Below, piece by piece: positions 12,177 through 23,770 of a DNA stretch of 64,000 nucleotides (its first letter is position 1; each line of letters begins with the position of its first letter). The stretch is from Aselliscus stoliczkanus (lineage: Eukaryota > Chordata > Mammalia > Chiroptera > Hipposideridae), in NCBI GenBank assembly GCA_033961575.1, contig CM066728.1, positions 111,637,852-111,701,851 on the forward strand, read 5' to 3'. The translations under genes and the position numbers were made by a program. The notes below the pieces were generated by a model. That model made no database searches. It was not told the DNA's origin and saw only the letters and a list, made by a program, of their open reading frames with translations.

Positions 12177-12252
<76 letters not shown>
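12177..12252. repeat. Compound (TA)n(GA)n microsatellite
   Basis: About 15 TA units followed without a break by about 22 GA units. Confidence 0.97.
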
Positions 12253-12255
<3 letters not shown>

Positions 12256-14129
12256 TATTAAACTGTAATTCAAGAAACAATCTGACTTATCATGACTTAT
12301 CATTTACTTTATGTAGGTATAGTTTTTAAGGTTTTGTTTCTTCTAAAGTAACTTCCAATACCAAAGTGTTTCATAAAGCTATGCTGATGGCTAAGTTACT
12401 CTTATTTCCTAATTTATAAGACAACGGTCTACAGAAGCACTTGTGACTAAGTCCAAAGCACAGATGAGAATGCTTCACCTGAGTCTGATTGCAAGTCAAC
12501 CCCGTGACCAGACACTGCCACCCTTGACTTCCACGTTCCCCATCCCCCCAAGTTGTTCTGCCTTGTCGAGTCGCATGCGTTATTCTTCCACTGCACCCAT
12601 CTCAACATGTCACAGATGCTTGTGCCTGAAATAAGAAAGCCCATTCAAAATGTTTTAGAAAAGGAAAATGCACAAAGATGTCCTTATGCCCTTTTGCTAT
12701 TCGGTGGCTCCAAGAACATGTGTGCCTTCCTCTTGAACAGGAATTCCATCTTCGTAGCTTAGTTTTTACTTGGGGACTTTCTGTCCCATCTCCTGGCAAG
12801 GCATGTGTGGGGGCAGCATCCACCCACCAGGCACACAGCCAGTGGCAGCTATCAGCGCCCTGTGTGACCCTGGCCAGTGCTAAGATCCTGAATTCATGCG
12901 GTTCCTGCCCACTCTGGGTAATCTCACTTGTTCCCTCTGGCTGAGAAATAAAGCATCCTGGGCAAGTGGACTAGCTGGATCCCTGACATTTCTCCTTTTA
13001 AGCAATGCTGTTTCTTTTTGTTTAACAGTTTTGCTGGATCCATTTCTAAGAGCTTTGACACACATCTCCTTTCTCGGTAAGTTGAATAAACTGAGTGCTG
13101 TTTGTCATGTTCCCGGGAACTCAGGATGTTCCTGAGACACCACTCTGTCCCTGGCCCCAGATAGGACGTCTGACTCTGTGAAGGGCACACGGGTCTTTAT
13201 GTTCTGCTGCCTTTTATCCATTTTTTCACTGCTCATGTCACTCCTCTGAAACAGGGGTTCTCTTTGCGGCCTCTTCCTCTTCCATTTTATGCTGTGGCCA
13301 CTTGACAGCCCAAGAATTAAGAGCTTCCAAGAGCAACAAGAACACCAATTGCCAAATCATCTGCCTCAGTGTCAAAGCTTTTACTACCTCCGTCCAAGCA
13401 CCACAGTGGTTCTGACTACCCTTTGCCTCGTGAAACAGAAGTCACGTTGCTACTGTGCTTGGAGGTCACGGAACCTGGCAACCCAGTTCACCCATGAGGG
13501 GAACCTTTTGTCCATTGTGATAACTTGAAATTTAAAACAAAACAAAAGGTCATGTTATGAATCAGGATTCTTCTTCAATTTTGGGAGCAGGGCAAGATCC
13601 ATTTAAAAACTTAAGAGAGAAAAACTTGAGGATTCTGTTCCCCAGCCACTCTCCAGGCTCCATGGCCAGGTCTTTGTCACCGAGATGTGGAAACCACTTT
13701 TACCTCTGTCACAGGCTACTTCACTGTAGAACGTACCCCGAGAGGCAGCAAGTATGACACCTGGGGTGGATCCTGCTCCACGGCTGAGAAAGACACTCAC
13801 TGCCTGGTGTTCTGACTGGCTGGACCTTGGGGGTCACGATTAAGAAGGGTCTAGTGTCAAAGAGACAAGGAGTTGTCCCATCAACCACCTGTGCTCTGCG
13901 GGCGGGTCCACCAGGCAGGACACTTCCTGGGGCGATGGTGCTTTGTGACTAGAAAGGCTGTGGGACATGCAGCCCCCTTCCGGGCACAAAGGGCCACAAG
14001 CAGCCACTCAAAATGGAGAGGGGGATTTGGTCTTTTGCCCCCAGTTCTCAACTTGGAAATGATCTGTTTCTGTCTTTTGCTGACTCTGGCAAGTACACAT
14101 GACCATCAGACGTGAAGCGAATGGTGTTG
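12253..14129. other. Unique non-coding DNA
   Basis: Only short overlapping frames; no domain or repeat family recognised. Confidence 0.4.
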
Positions 14130-14290
14130 GCGAGGTCGGCAGTTCTTGACATTGTCTGAATATCAGAGTCCTATGGAGTGTTTTTCAAAATGACTGTTCC
14201 TTGGACTCCAGTTCAGAAGGTCTGGGGTGAGTCTTGGCGTGGGTCTTTTGTTTCCAAGCTGCATAGGAGAATTCATGTGCAGTTCGGGCT
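14130..14290 (+). repeat. MER20-like hAT-Charlie fragment
   Basis: The order of landmarks (gttcttgac...atcagagtc...ccagttcagaaggtctgggg...ggagaattcatgtgcag) follows the remembered non-autonomous hAT element MER20. Divergence is high, so this is a tentative call. Confidence 0.4.
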
Positions 14291-15089
14291 GCGAGCCCGT
14301 GTCCAGAACCCAGTGTCTCCCCCAGAGCAGAAACCCTTTCCGGAAGTTTACGTGGATACTGAGGGAGGTCTCCCTGGGTGTGGGGTGGGGGGACCTTGCC
14401 CTGCTCAGACTTCTGGCAAAGCTCCAACGGAAGCTGCCAGCTGCAGCTCCGGGAGCCACTGCTAGAAGGCCTGTTTCTGCAGGTGGACCAGAAGGCGCAG
14501 TGCACCCTGAGCTGCTTTCCTGTCTCCCCCAGCACGGTGAGGGGTCCGCCAGCCCACCCCAGACACCAGGGAGGCGGCAAGATGGCAGGCACAGCTTGTG
14601 TGCTTCTGAAAGTTTTCTGTTTGGGAGTCTTAATGCATATTTACACATATATTTAAAATATTAATATTTAAAATGTAATTAAAAGATTTAAATCCATTTT
14701 AATACTAAAGGAAGACAAACAAGAATGCTCATCTGAGTCATTCAAGCACTTAGGAGAATTGCAGGCTGGTACAATTCATTAATATTGAAAGCAATCTCCA
14801 TGGGCGTCCAGGTCTTGGCGAGACCCAACACAGTGATGTGGTAAGGTGGGGGGCAGAGCTTGGCACACACTTGCCACCCTCAGGCATACACAGCACCAGA
14901 GGTGCGGTGGCAGGGGAGGAGGGTACAGGCTGAGGGTGGGAGGGCTGATGGCCAGAGGGACCGCCTGTGCTGGTCCAGGTGGGAGGCCCCAGGGGAAAGA
15001 CCTAAATTCTACTGGCAGCCTTTAGAAGCAAGGGGGAGCCCCCAAGGATAGAGTCTCATCTCTTCTTTGTCCCCACGGCAGGTTCTCAT
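14291..15089. other. GC-rich then AT-rich unique DNA
   Basis: GC-rich frames of 92-161 codons overlap on both strands at 14163-14664. None has a recognisable domain. Confidence 0.4.
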
Positions 15090-15345
15090 TGAGACCGTAT
15101 CTCTCAATCTTCGCACTGCTGACATTTGGGACAGGGCGTTTCTGTGCTGTGGGTGCTGACCATGTTTGTGGGGTATCTAAGACCATGTTTGTGGGGTACC
15201 CAGGATGTATCTAACAGCATGCTGGCCCCGACTCACTAGATGCCAAGGGCAGCCCCCTCCCCAGTTGTCACAGCTGAAATGCATCCAGACATTGCCAAAC
15301 GTCCTGCCGGTGACAAAAACACTGCAGTTGAGAACCACGGCTCCC
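15090..15345 (-). mobile_element. MER5A (hAT-Charlie) non-autonomous DNA transposon
   Basis: The text from ctctcaatcttcgcactgctgaca through ctcactagatgccaaggg and ccagacattgccaaacgtcc to gttgagaaccacgg matches the reverse complement of MER5A as I remember it. A 23-bp internal tandem duplication (gaccatgtttgtggggta...) occurs at 15158-15180 and 15181 onward. Confidence 0.75.
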
Positions 15346-16310
15346 GGACGACTTGGCACTACAACTTGGCCTTCAGCACCTGTCTGATCGGTTGGTAAGG
15401 TAAGGCACGGGATGGCAGGTAAAGTTTCCCTTCCGGGAGGCTGTTACAAATGGCCGGCTGCCCCTTATGGCTGGAAGGGAGCAGAATCACCACCTTAAAA
15501 TACGTCACTTTCGTATGAGAACTATGTTGAGCTACAGGCCATTAAAACCCAGCAGATTCAGGGAAAGCTCTCTACCAGCCTTCAACTGCCTCAATTACAC
15601 TGGGAACGGGGTGGGTACCAGGAAGAGAGCTATTGCAAAACACACCTGTCCACCTCACGAACTTCCCGGCATGGCAGGGCAACCTTTGTTCTCCAAACAT
15701 CTCCTCTGCCTTCCTGTGGAAGGCCTTCCTCCCTTCTGTGTCCAGACCCCTTTCCTTAGACCGGGATGTCAGACAAGCCTCACTTACCTGGCTGCCTTTT
15801 GTGTCCCATATCTTGGGGGCTCCAGTATGTATAAAATTAAACTTGTTTTTCTCCTGTTAATCTGTCTTACGTCAATTTGATTATTAGACCAGCCAAAGAG
15901 CCTAGAAGAGAAGACAGGAAAATGTTTCCTCCCCAAATGACCCATCAACAATCCTAGGCAAAAACTAACAATGACACCGCTTGATTTCTGGCTTCTGTGT
16001 TCAAAGGAAAAGAGGCATTATTTATCCATTTTGTTGACATAAAAGACAGGTAAACATTTGTTTAATTTTGGCCTTCTCATACTCTTCCTGCCAGGAAATA
16101 CTAAACTCGCTCAGTCTTTATATACATTGTCAGAGAATAGGAGCGTTTCAATGGCACATTTTAAAGCAACCTTTGCTCAGAGAAAAATAATTTATTCTGT
16201 GTACATTCCAAGTAACTTCTAAGTGGACATAACTGAATTTGTTCATGTGTTTTTTCATCAAGGATAAAATGTTCAAGAACACCCAATTCAGAGGTTATCA
16301 AGGAAAGATG
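15346..16310. other. Unique non-coding DNA
   Basis: No gene or repeat recognised; becomes AT-rich near the provirus. Confidence 0.4.
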
Positions 16311-16715
16311 TGTTAGAAAAAGAGAGACAGAAAGAGAGAGAAGAGGCCCAAAATGGAGTCTCCTGGACTAAGTCCAATGCCAGCAAACCTACACTTAATA
16401 TCTAACCTAATTACAGCTTCAATCTCTCCCAGGAATGTCACCTTTGACCAGGCAATCAAATTTCCTGATCAACACCAGCGAGGTAATCTGCCCGATAGAT
16501 TCCTTGCCTTCCCCCGTAGAAAGGGGCCTTTCCTGCAATAGCCCACTCTTTTAAAAAAGTGTCTTACCCCTTTTCTGCTTTTATAAGCCTTCCATTTTGT
16601 ACAGCTCCTCAGAGCTCTTTTCTCTTCACTAGATGGGATGCTGCCTGATTCATGAATTGTTGGATAAAGCCAATAAGATCTTCAAATTTATTCAGTTGAG
16701 TGTTGTTTTTTAACA
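16311..16715 (+). repeat. 5' LTR of provirus A
   Basis: Starts tgttag and ends ttaaca, matching LTR end rules. It shares with the 3' LTR the stretches aaaatggagt, cctgatcaa, accagcgaggtaa, tagcccactctttta and caataagatcttcaaattta. A TATA-like ttttataag lies at 16578-16586. Directly after the LTR comes a primer-site-like TGGTGGCAGC at 16720; the priming tRNA could not be assigned. Confidence 0.85.
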
Positions 16716-17200
16716 GATTTGGTGGCAGCTGTGGAATCTGAACTGCTGATGGCTTTGGGGACAATGAGAAACACAGGCATGGCACCCAGCAGCCGCTCTG
16801 GGTTCTTTGCCCTTCTTGCTATTTCTGAGGCCCTGGGTCATTTCCTCCTGGTGCTGACCTCATTGGCTTCAGTCCTTCATTTCCCTTGTGTCTGCCAACT
16901 CAGTCCACCCCACAGCCCCCTTTTTGGGGTCTGCTGGTTCAGTTCTTTTCCCAGTCCCACACTGGGAACCACTGGCGGTGTGCACAGGGCCTTCTAGTGG
17001 CCAGTCTGCAGTAGCATCAAAACCGCAGCCCTGCCTCTGTCCCCAGATGCCATGCTGGGAACTGCTGGTGGCAGCTGCAGCTCCTCACTTGTTTGTAAGC
17101 AGTCTACCGTCCCTGCTCTTAAGGGCTGCTGGTTTAGTCCACTCCCCCGTCCCTAGCTCATGGGTCACCACTGATACGTTAGTGTGCACGTGAGGTAAAG
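16716..17200 (+). repeat. Provirus A leader with degenerate ~95-bp repeats
   Basis: The block ctgctggttcag...ccc...tgggaaccactgg recurs: GGGAACCACTGG near 16964, GGGAACTGCTGG near 17057 and GGGTCACCACTG near 17161, with ctgctggttcag/ctgctggtttag at 16931 and 17126. The region is non-coding and lies where a retroviral leader would be. Confidence 0.5.
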
Positions 17201-17466
17201 GTGATTGCTAATGGGGATCTCAGAAGCCAAAAAGCTGCAAAAATTGGTGGGCATAAATCAAGCCTTAAAAGCTGTTAGAGCATTCACCACCTAACTCAGA
17301 CTCTCACTTTAGGGCAGCATGATCATAGAGAGCATTAGATTGACACTCCGTCACCTGCCAACCCGTGCAATGAAGTACATTGTAAAACATCACACAATTC
17401 CCAACCCAGTGGCACATCTCTTCTAGGTATTAGTTTGGCTCTAAGACACCCAAGTCTGAGCTAAAT

Positions 17467-17556
17467 GATGCTGATGCTGATGATGATGGTGATGATGATG
17501 GAAAAGGTGAAGAAGGAAGACGAAGAGGAGGAGGAGGAGGAATAATAATAATGATA
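17467..17556. repeat. (GAT)n-(GAG)n microsatellite inside provirus A
   Basis: gat and gag/gaa triplets run to an (ATA)n end. Confidence 0.85.
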
Positions 17557-17929
17557 TTTTTTAAATTATAAGAGTTGAGCCCACCAGCTTCTGACACACC
17601 TGCTTATTTTACGTGTAAAGAGTTTGGTCCCAGAAGCCGTAGACATCTACAAAAAAATGCCAAAATCGTACTAAAAACAGCATAGAGTCACAGAGGCTGT
17701 CGTGAAATATGTTCCAATTAGAGAAGATCATTTATTTAAGAGTGCGCTTGGAAGCAAGGGTTCCCACATCACACAGACAGAATGCGATACTGACTTTGGT
17801 TGCTATACAGAAGTATCCAAAAGGCTTCAAAATTCCAAAACAGCTTCATTAAAACATGCATTGCAAAAGGTTAATGAACATTTAAAGACACAAGATTGTA
17901 AATAAAAATTTGCGAAACCTTTAGCCTTA

Positions 17930-18480
17930 CAGATGGAATGGCTAGGAGGCCCGAGACCTAAGATAACTCCTCGGCCTCCTGCCTTGCACCTTTCTAAGGG
18001 TCCATCATTAAAACACTGGCCCAGGGGTCGCTGTCTCAATTGGAATCAATTGGGACCCTGGGAAAGAGATTGCCCTCAAAGGGCCCCTATGCCAGCTTTT
18101 CCTCATCAACCCAGTGCTCACATAATTACTCCCACTGGAGGACTCCTGCAGGGACCCTCCCCGAGTTGACAAAACTCTAAGGGATTTTTTGGTAAACTTC
18201 TGTATTATTTCCTTTATCAGCCAGGGAAAACTCAAATTATTCGAAGCCTGATAGGAATTTTTTTAGGTCTGCTCCTCCAAGCTAAAATGAAACCATGTAC
18301 CCAGAGGGAAAGAAAAGCCTTCTGAAGCCTTTGTGGAAAGATTTGCTAAAACATCCCCCAGGCAAACAGCTCTAAATCTAGAACGCAGACACCTTCTGAT
18401 TCTCATCTTAGTTGGAAATCTCCCTGATATAAAAAAGCAAACTGAGGAGAACGTAGTTAGATCAGCAGATCAACCTGTGG
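17930..18480 (+). pseudogene. gag: gag remnants of provirus A (nucleocapsid-like then capsid-like)
   Basis: Two gag-like pieces are visible. At 17960-18090 the frame reads a degenerate pair of zinc knuckles; the second has the spacing C-x2-x-x4-x-x4-C in CLNWNQLGPWERDC, where the second cysteine is W and the histidine is P. At 18320-18480 a capsid-like stretch contains SEAFVER and NLPDIKKQ, resembling the gammaretroviral capsid segment ending in PDI-K-K. Gag normally packages RNA and builds the virion core; this copy cannot. Stops and frame changes separate the pieces. Capsid should precede nucleocapsid, but here it follows, which suggests a rearrangement or two nested proviruses. The capsid match is moderate. 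Confidence 0.6.
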
Positions 18481-21099
18481 TGTCATTTAGGCTGCAACCC
18501 AACTCCTTGAGGAATTGCGGAGCCACCGTCCTTGCGTCAGGAGCGTGAGGAACGTCTGCACAAGTGGAAAGGCAACTCAGAGGCAGCCCAAAGTGCACCT
18601 TTCCACCAACCCCAAAGTGTCTCCTACGTATCTCAGGCTTGTAAAATATTGGCCTTAAGAAACCAAAGGCCTTCTTGGAGGAACTTGCATTAGCTTCCTA
18701 TGCCTTTGAGATGTAAATGTTAGCTCTTATCCGGTCCATCTCTCCAAAGTTACAAACTTCAGGCAGGTAGTTCAAATCAGAAAAAGAACAAAAGGAGGGG
18801 TAGGTCATTGGAAACCAAGGTGAATAAAAATTATTTTTCTTCTCCACAAATATTAATAAAAAGCTTTAACCATCTGAGCAGGTAACCCTAACTCATTCTA
18901 TCTACAACAAAAACAGCTTAGAGCCAACTTCTTTTATAATTAGTGAGTTTTGTGTTATTGTACCTGCACCCACATGGCTGTAATTGTAAAAACAGAAGCT
19001 ATAATGTCTGTTTGTGTCTGACTGTAAGTTTATGTGTATCTACATACCTGTGTTGTAGATGCCTGGTATTTTTCTAACTACAGACGGTACTGCCAAAATT
19101 CATTTGTTAAAGAGCTTTCTTTAATTGGCTTATAGAATATTAAGTGCTTATATAAATTACATTCACAAAAATATAATGAAAACTAACCCAAATGAACATA
19201 AGCTACTTTAAGTTTGATAGCTTAATTAAAACAGGCATGCACTTAGAGTTATCAGCATTAAATATAATACCTTTATTGTATGAAACTCTACTAAAGGTCA
19301 AATAAGTTCATGTTAGTCTTACAAAATTTGTCAGCAAGAAAAGTAGCTGGGATGATGGCTGACTTTGTCTAACGTCTCAACATATTCATAAATGTGTCAA
19401 TCTACAGGATGCTGGTGTGACAGATAGTTCACAATTGTGTGTTTTTTAATTTTTACTAGAAATTAATTTTTTATAGTGAAATTTCTAATATATGTATTAA
19501 ACCTACTAAAAATAATAAGGGGAACATGTCTATACACAAGGAAAGTAGAAAGTGTGGTCAAGATAAAAGAAAGTAAGAAGGATAGAGACACATTTTTTTG
19601 TAGACGGAAAGCAAAGTAAATTTTGTCCTAAAGCAAGGGTGGTTATTTCAGAATAGGAAAGAAGAAAACAGGATAAAATTTAAATGTGCAAAAAGGATCG
19701 TAGGCAAGTTATGCAAAAGAAATCTTTGGAAAGAAATTTGATGTATGATCAAGTTCATTAAAATTAGTTAAATTAATTTTAATATCAAAAGTAGGCTGGT
19801 ACAAAACTAGAATTTAAGTTTATCTCTGTTAAAAGGATGGCTAAGTAGTGTTTCACAGTGACCAGTGATCCTAATAGATCAAGTGTTTAAAATTTTTTGA
19901 CATTTTTGACAAACTTCTCTCCAAATCAAATTCTACATTAAGATTTTTGAACTGGTAGTAACTTCGGGATTTTCTACAGTGTTCCTGAAACATTTCAAAA
20001 GATGTCTTCTCTCTCCATATAAAAGGGAGATGTTAAACTAATTAGGCTCATTTGATCTGTTAAATTACAGGGGAAGGCAGTGTCAAATAATAAGTGATAC
20101 TAAGGCTTCTTTAAGTGGTATTGTAAAGTTATATGTCATGCATTCCAGAAATTGTGTGAAATTCCTGGATATGTCCTGGTATAATGTTATCAGTCCCAAT
20201 TCCAGGTATTATCTTAAGATAGTTTGTGCCACAGAAAAAGTCAAATTTCCTTGTCAATAATGAACTCTCCACAGATCTTTAATAATGAGCATTTTTAATT
20301 CATTTGTCATTTACAGAGAGTTATTGTTTTACTCTGTTTTCACAAATGTGTTCCTGCAAGAGTGCTTCATCTTCAAGGAGAATCACAGACAGGGCTTTTC
20401 CAAGCCCAAGTTTCTGAAAACTTTAAGATCATAAAAGTGAACTGGGTAAGAATCCTGAAACTAATCATAATAATAAAAGGGGGTTCAAGCAGACCAAGAA
20501 TTAGTAACATGGTATTGAATGAACCCTGGGGGATGGTAATAATATTCATAACTTCTTGTTTGAAATAATCCTGGGTCTCTAATGTTTTGCTTTTCCAGAT
20601 TTAAAGAAACCCTTCCTCTTAAGCTGCTCATGCCATGTGGCTATTTGGTAAAGCACACCTTTATAATCCAAGATGGAGCAGTTACTTCTCCTACCCACCT
20701 GAGCCCTCCCGAATTCAGGAACTCATAAGCAGTATTTTCATGACACTGTAGTTAGTTGCTCACATACAGTCAGTAAGAATCTGTTCTGCCTGCAACGGAC
20801 GTCCATGGCCTAGGTTTTCACTAGAATGTCATATCTGAGAGAGAGATGTGTGGGCCCAGACTAGGCAGACGGCTCTCAGGAACCTCAGGTGCCTGTGTGG
20901 AGCCAACAAGTCCCCTCGGGAAACCCACTCTGGCAGCTTGTTACCAGGTTCCAGCAAAGCAGTCTTAAAAAGGGCTTATATGGCCAGTCACTGTTCTTAC
21001 TGCGCTCATGTAAATAATTGGGCTAAGATTAAGGCGAATAAGTTTTACTGCGATCATCTTTGGTTAAAAGCATGGGGTAACTAGGGAAAAAAATTATGT
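18481..21099 (+). other. Non-coding, AT-rich internal part of provirus A
   Basis: No reverse transcriptase, protease or RNase H motif was found in any frame across about 2.6 kb. Most of pol seems deleted or decayed beyond recognition, or the space is filled by unrelated AT-rich DNA such as the non-coding internal segments of some class I elements. Confidence 0.5.
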
Positions 21100-21400
21100 T
21101 TACACCTTTGTAGACATTAGACCCTCGTCCTGAGAACTGTCTTGAAGTTTGGTTACATACCCGCAAACTGGACTGCGTCCCGAAAACTTCTGATTTCCTC
21201 GTGTATTCGGCTCCGCTCCAAACCCCAAATCCCTCTCGTTTCTCTGATTTGAGGTCACCAAGAACAAACCCTGCCCTTGAGTCTCCCTGGAGGGGACTAT
21301 ACCAGACCCTCCCCAATTTTCCAGATGGCAGCCAAACTTCAGGGACTTGAACTTTGGGTCCACATCCTCTGATTTGAAAGGGGGTTCTTGAGACTCTAGG
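21100..21400 (+). pseudogene. pol: pol remnant of provirus A, integrase C-terminal tail
   Basis: The plus-strand frame shows ESPWRGLYQTLPNFP near 21283-21325, matching the W-K-G-P-Y-type core of the retroviral integrase C-terminal domain. It sits just upstream of the env start, as expected in a gammaretrovirus. Several stops interrupt it. The call rests on a short motif plus position. Confidence 0.5.
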
Positions 21401-21511
21401 AACTGCACCCCCCGGGAGCCCTCAAATCTAGTTGGTGGGACTAGGAGTAGCCCGTCACTGAGGCAGACTGGGTCCTCCCAGGATGCCGATAGATTTCTCA
21501 CTTTGCTAGAC

Positions 21512-22397
21512 ATGAAATCCCTCTTCTCTCTTTCCTTGACTCTGGCAGTGGCCTAGAAAGATAACCCCATGACCTGTAGCTTCCAGGCCACTGCTGAGGG
21601 GGAAACCCAACCTTCAGACTTCTGCTGGATTTGCGGAAATGCTGACGTCCTGCCCACCACAAACTTACGCCTGACTTTTCATGCCTCAGTTTCTCTGAAA
21701 CAAGCTCAGCCCCCTCTCTGTTGTGGCCAACTCTTCAACTCCGAAGGTCTATTTCCCTGTCTCTGGTTAACAACCCCAAACTCGGGGACCCTTGCATCCA
21801 GGCTCTGTACAAAGAAAGGGAAGCAGGGCAGGAGTGACCAGATTAAAGCCACCTGTGTGGTCTACAGGCCCTTAGACTTGATGGGCCTCTGTCACTGTCG
21901 CCTTTCCAGTTGAGCCACAGATGCAAATGAAAATTATCAGGAGGCATCCATGATTCAAAATGAGCTTCCTTTAACAGATCGGCGCTCCCTGGCTGGCAGT
22001 TTGAGACTGGGACCTTGAACCTCACTTTCGCTCTGGAAGGGATCATAAAGCCCACTGCTACAGCGATAGCTGCCTAAGAAAAGTCCTTGGGCTCTCTGGC
22101 CCAAGGTGTTCTTGATGATACGATGACTGAGCAGGGAGGTGTGTGTGCCCTGCCCCCAGCACGTGCTGCACCTGGGGGAGTGCAGACTCAGCCGTGGAAG
22201 ATCGCCGAGCAGACACTTGGCTTTAAAAGGTGACTTCTTCAATGGGGCCTTTCTTTGATTTTGATAGGTTTGGGCCTTGTGGACCATGGCTTCAAAGTGC
22301 ACTCCAGACATTGGGAATTATTCTGCTTATAATAATCATAGCGATCTCCCTGCTGTTTTCCCTCAAAAGGCTTTCAATGCATGCTTGCAGCCACTGA
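21512..22397 (+). pseudogene. env: env remnant of provirus A (signal peptide, surface start, membrane anchor)
   Basis: The likely start at 21512 gives MKSLFSLSLTLAVA, a hydrophobic signal peptide, followed at once by a stop. In another frame the surface-subunit motif SDFCWICG appears at about 21622-21645, a pattern also present in provirus B. At 22269-22397 the frame encodes GPWLQSALQTLG and then a 16-18 residue Ile/Leu-rich membrane anchor and a short cytoplasmic tail, ending in tga at 22395-22397. Only about 890 bp separate start and stop, so the middle of env, including the fusion region, is largely missing or scrambled. The gene is dead. Confidence 0.75.
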
Positions 22398-22644
22398 CCC
22401 CCAAGCGAATGATCTCCCCAAGACTGGAATGTTAAAAAAGAAACACCAAGAACGACTGACTAAAAAAATCACGAGCCTGAAGTCGTGACCTGTAAACACC
22501 ACAGAGTTCCCGCAAAAAACCATCGTGACATTTGAATACCACACAGAGGATTAGTAAGGCTGTGAGAACTTCAGAGCAGTAGCTGGGAGCGGCATTAATG
22601 CCTGAAGGTTTGGTCACATCTCTGTTAGGCTGAGAGCTTGATCA

Positions 22645-22655
22645 AAAGGGGGAAT
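22645..22655 (+). promoter_or_regulatory. Polypurine tract of provirus A
   Basis: Purine run aaaagggggaa directly before the tgttag of the 3' LTR, the place where plus-strand DNA synthesis is primed in retroviruses. Confidence 0.75.
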
Positions 22656-22694
22656 TGTTAGAGAGAGACACACACAGACAGACACACAGGCAGA

Positions 22695-22758
<64 letters not shown>

Positions 22759-23138
22759 CCTAAAATGGAGTTACTTGTGCTAAGTCCCACGTCAGCAAAC
22801 TGAGCCTTACCACCTGACCTAACTGCAGGTTCAGGCTTTCCTGCAATGTAACCTTTGACCAGTCAGCAGGGAGCTTCCTGATCAAGGCCCGCACCAGCGA
22901 GGTAACCTGTATGACAGACCCCCTGCCTTCCCCTAAGGAGAGGTGGCTTTGCCTGGAGTAGTCCACTCTTTTAACTTTCGTTTCTCACCGCCTTCCTGCC
23001 TTTACAAACCTTCCCTCTTGTCCGGCTGGTCTGAGCTCCTTTCTAGTTGCCAGGTGGGACGCTGCCAGATTCATGAATCGTTGAATAATGTCAATAAGAT
23101 CTTCAAATTTACTCAGCTGATTTTTTTTTTTTTTAACA
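22656..23138 (+). repeat. 3' LTR of provirus A
   Basis: Starts tgttag and ends tttaaca. It aligns along its length with the 5' LTR but is about 80 bp longer, mainly through a CT array at 22694-22756. The TATA-like site of the 5' copy is changed here to tttacaaac. Confidence 0.85.
22694..22756. repeat. (CT)n microsatellite in the 3' LTR of provirus A
   Basis: Nearly pure CT for about 60 bases. The same LTR position in the 5' copy (16321-16343) is GA-rich and short. Confidence 0.95.
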
Positions 23139-23334
23139 GCAGAGAGATCACAGTGACAGAAGAATCACTGAAGGATCATGGGAACCATGAGCCATCAAAT
23201 CACGGGAATCACAGACATCTGTCCTGCTGAACCAGCAGAGCTAGGCCCAGTTCTGCTCTCCCCACCCACCAGTCTCCCCCGAGAGACCATTCCCTGGTTT
23301 ATCAATACCATGGGTACGGGGCTGTTTCCTGGCA

Positions 23335-23770
23335 TTATAAAGAACTTTTAGAAATCAATAAGGAAAATACAGACAACCTACTAGGGGAAAAAAAGCAAAA
23401 GATGTGAACTTAGCTTTCACAGAAAAAAATATGAGACAGTCAATATTTAAAATGAGACTCAATTTTACTCATAACGAAAAAATAATATTTAGGTACCCAT
23501 TCTCTATTTGAGCACAAAAAAGAATGAAGTTTTAAAACCCCCTCATCAGCCAGAGAGTCAACAAGTAGGCCCTCTCCCACCTGGTGGGTGGCACATACAC
23601 TTGATACAATGTTTCCTGGGGACAGTTTGGTACCAGCTTACACAATCTGATTCTACCAACGTGCTCAGGGGTGTCATTCTGCTGTTAGAAATTTGCCCTA
23701 AAATTATACAAAAACTACTTCCTGAACATTTTCATTTGATCATCTGGGTTTGTTTCTTTTACTTTTAAAA
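23335..23770 (+). mobile_element. Old LINE-1 ORF2 fragment
   Basis: Landmarks such as agaaatcaataaggaaaata, aaagatgtgaacttagctttcacagaa and gaaatttgccctaaaattat recall the L1M ORF2 3' region in the plus direction. It is highly diverged, with broken frames. Confidence 0.5.

Larger units (their letters stand above)
16311..23138 (+). mobile_element. Provirus A: old gammaretrovirus-like endogenous retrovirus, LTR to LTR
   Basis: Two similar LTRs in the same orientation (16311-16715, 22656-23138) enclose about 5.9 kb that contains, in the plus strand, gag-like pieces, an integrase tail and an env remnant. A polypurine tract lies directly before the 3' LTR. The LTRs differ at many sites and every gene has stops and frameshifts, so the insertion is old. 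No matching target-site duplication was found (gaaagatg on the left, gcagagag on the right). Class I (gamma) placement rests on the zinc-knuckle, capsid and env motifs. Confidence 0.85.

Noticed and set aside
16719..16740. Leucine-tRNA primer binding site after the 5' LTR of provirus A
   Set aside because: TGGTGGCAGC... matches only in part; the primer cannot be assigned.
21029..21513. 137-codon minus-strand frame
   Set aside because: It is antisense to the integrase tail and env start of provirus A.
16301..23146. Target-site duplication around provirus A
   Set aside because: The flanking bases do not match at either plausible LTR edge.
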